A DNA stretch of 5,718 bases from an uncultured Christensenella sp. (GTDB lineage: Bacteria > Bacillota > Clostridia > Christensenellales > Borkfalkiaceae), in the NCBI GenBank assembly GCA_910578655.1, contig CAJTQE010000089.1:1-5718 (forward strand). Direction: 5' to 3'. Shown here piece by piece: positions 5,139-5,718 of the stretch. Under the pieces are notes generated by a model. That model worked only from the letters and a program-made list of their open reading frames with translations. It was not told the origin of the DNA and made no database searches. Both the position numbers and the translations under genes were made by a program. Numbering within the stretch: position 1 is the stretch's first letter; each line of letters begins with the position of its first letter.

Positions 5139-5185
5139 TAAAATAAAAATATACACCCAAAAAGTGTTTAACTTTTGGGGTGTAT
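5139..5185 (-). terminator. Intrinsic terminator facing left
   Basis: A 15-base arm (5151-5165) pairs with 5171-5185 with one mismatch around a 5-base loop. On the minus strand the stem is followed by the T-rich ATTTTTATTTTAAG (5137-5150), so it probably ends a minus-strand transcript from 5241 and beyond. On the plus strand the T run is weaker (ATAACTTTTG). Confidence 0.75.
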
Positions 5186-5240
5186 ATAACTTTTGCAGGG
5201 GCATTTAATAGTTTACGTCTGACATAGTACTACTAAAACT

Positions 5241-5480
5241 TTATAAATTTGATAAAATATCGTAGAATTCGGACATATTTGTTCCAACAAGGTCATAATA
5301 GAAACATCTCCCACTATAGCCGTCTTCTGTGTTATATCTAATAATATTGAAGCCCTGCCACTGCTTTTCAACGTTTATCAGCAATTTTTCAAAAGGCATT
5401 CCGGTGTGTTCGTATTGTTTATCAAAAACAAATTCAACCCATAAAGCGCACTTCCCATAGGGAATTAAAAAACTAAATTT
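5241..5480 (-). pseudogene. Possible gene remnant or start-less small reading frame
   Basis: The minus strand is open for 79 codons between a TAA at 5481-5483 and the TAA at 5241-5243. It encodes a protein-like sequence with segments such as ALWVEFVFDKQYEHTG, KLLINVEKQWQGFNIIRY and GRCFYYDLVGTNMSEFYDIL. The composition is typical of a real globular protein. The only in-frame ATG (5397-5399) lies mid-sequence with no ribosome binding site and would leave 52 residues. It is therefore either the C-terminal remnant of a larger gene or a gene with a sequence error near 5470-5490. A left-facing terminator follows 55 bases downstream, where this gene would need it. I do not recognise the family. Confidence 0.5.
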
Positions 5481-5506
5481 TTAAGAGTTGCACTTTCAAG
5501 CGAGAC

Positions 5507-5539
5507 AAAAGCTCTCGAACAATTTGTTCGAGAGCTTTT
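5507..5539. terminator. Perfect 14-bp hairpin, probable terminator
   Basis: AAAAGCTCTCGAAC (5507-5520) and GTTCGAGAGCTTTT (5526-5539) are perfect inverted repeats around loop AATTT. It lies 17 bases past the stop of the minus-strand gene entering from the right, so it likely ends that transcript. The T tract is only four bases in either direction. Confidence 0.7.
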
Positions 5540-5555
5540 AACTATAAATCGAAAT

Positions 5556-5718
5556 TTATCTTTCTTTATACCCAACGATAATCGTTTTTGCCCAATTCAG
5601 TAGCAACTCAGACATTTCCTCCAACTTCACTTTTGCATCATTCTTCAACTCTTGGGCGGTTGTAAGCACGGCAGACGGTGGATTGATTGCTTTTTGCAAT
5701 TCAGCCTTTGATTTGATA
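5556..5718 (-). CDS. C-terminal end of an unidentified protein
   Basis: The minus strand is open from the window edge to a TAA at 5556-5558 and encodes about 53 residues. The sequence includes KSKAELQKAINPPSAVLTT, AQELKNDAKVKLEEMSELL and finally LNWAKTIIVGYKER. It is helical and charged, like a C-terminal helix bundle or coiled-coil tail. A strong hairpin follows the stop. The family is not recognised and most of the gene lies outside the window. Its codon use looks ordinary for the region. Confidence 0.65.
   Translation of the reverse strand, partial: IKSKAELQKAINPPSAVLTTAQELKNDAKVKLEEMSELLLNWAKTIIVGYKER

Noticed and set aside
4936..5160. Minus-strand frame of 74 codons with hydrophobic stretches
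   Set aside because: It runs through the operon terminator hairpin and the T-rich part of another terminator and overlaps the end of the TSCPD gene; the hydrophobicity comes from AT-rich bases.

Overview
This AT-rich window has strong GGAGG-type ribosome binding sites, consensus sigma-A promoters and many intrinsic terminators. Together with a DUF4364 protein, a stand-alone TSCPD protein and an ECF S component beside coaX, this points to a low-GC Firmicute, most likely a gut or rumen Clostridia (Ruminococcaceae/Oscillospiraceae-like). The genus is inferred from gene content only. The window is mostly chromosomal housekeeping DNA, with less ordinary material at both ends.

Left end (1-710, all minus strand). 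The first bases encode the N-terminus of a TetR-family regulator that runs off the window. It lies behind a consensus promoter (TTGACA, 17 bp, TATAAT) and a 34-bp imperfect palindrome that fits an autoregulatory operator. Upstream are a 77-residue protein of unknown function with its own terminator, then tRNA-Ser(GGA) with promoter and terminator.

Centre-left (850-2703). A minus-strand pair couples a probable pantothenate ECF S component (panT-like) to type III pantothenate kinase (coaX) through an ATGA overlap. The pair forms an uptake-and-phosphorylation route feeding coenzyme A synthesis. Divergent from it is a 72-residue membrane peptide with nine cysteines and a Gly-Cys tail, which has its own promoter, leader hairpin and terminator.

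Centre-right (2794-4985). A minus-strand pair couples an uncharacterised 239-residue helical protein to a Nudix ADP-ribose pyrophosphatase, again by ATGA overlap. Divergent from it is a plus-strand pair: a DUF4364 winged-helix-like protein and a small TSCPD protein that probably binds metal. The two divergent promoters share one short intergenic region. The promoter sequence indicates that the DUF4364 gene starts at 4186, not at the first ATG.

Right end (4986-5718). This part is gene-poor and rich in hairpins. It holds the operon terminator, a minus-strand open stretch at 5241-5480 with no good start (possible gene remnant), and the C-terminal end of another minus-strand gene entering from the right. 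I see no CRISPR array, transposase, rRNA or clear new multi-gene system. The best leads are the palindrome-controlled TetR start, the Cys-rich peptide, the 239-residue partner of the Nudix enzyme, and the degraded-looking right end.
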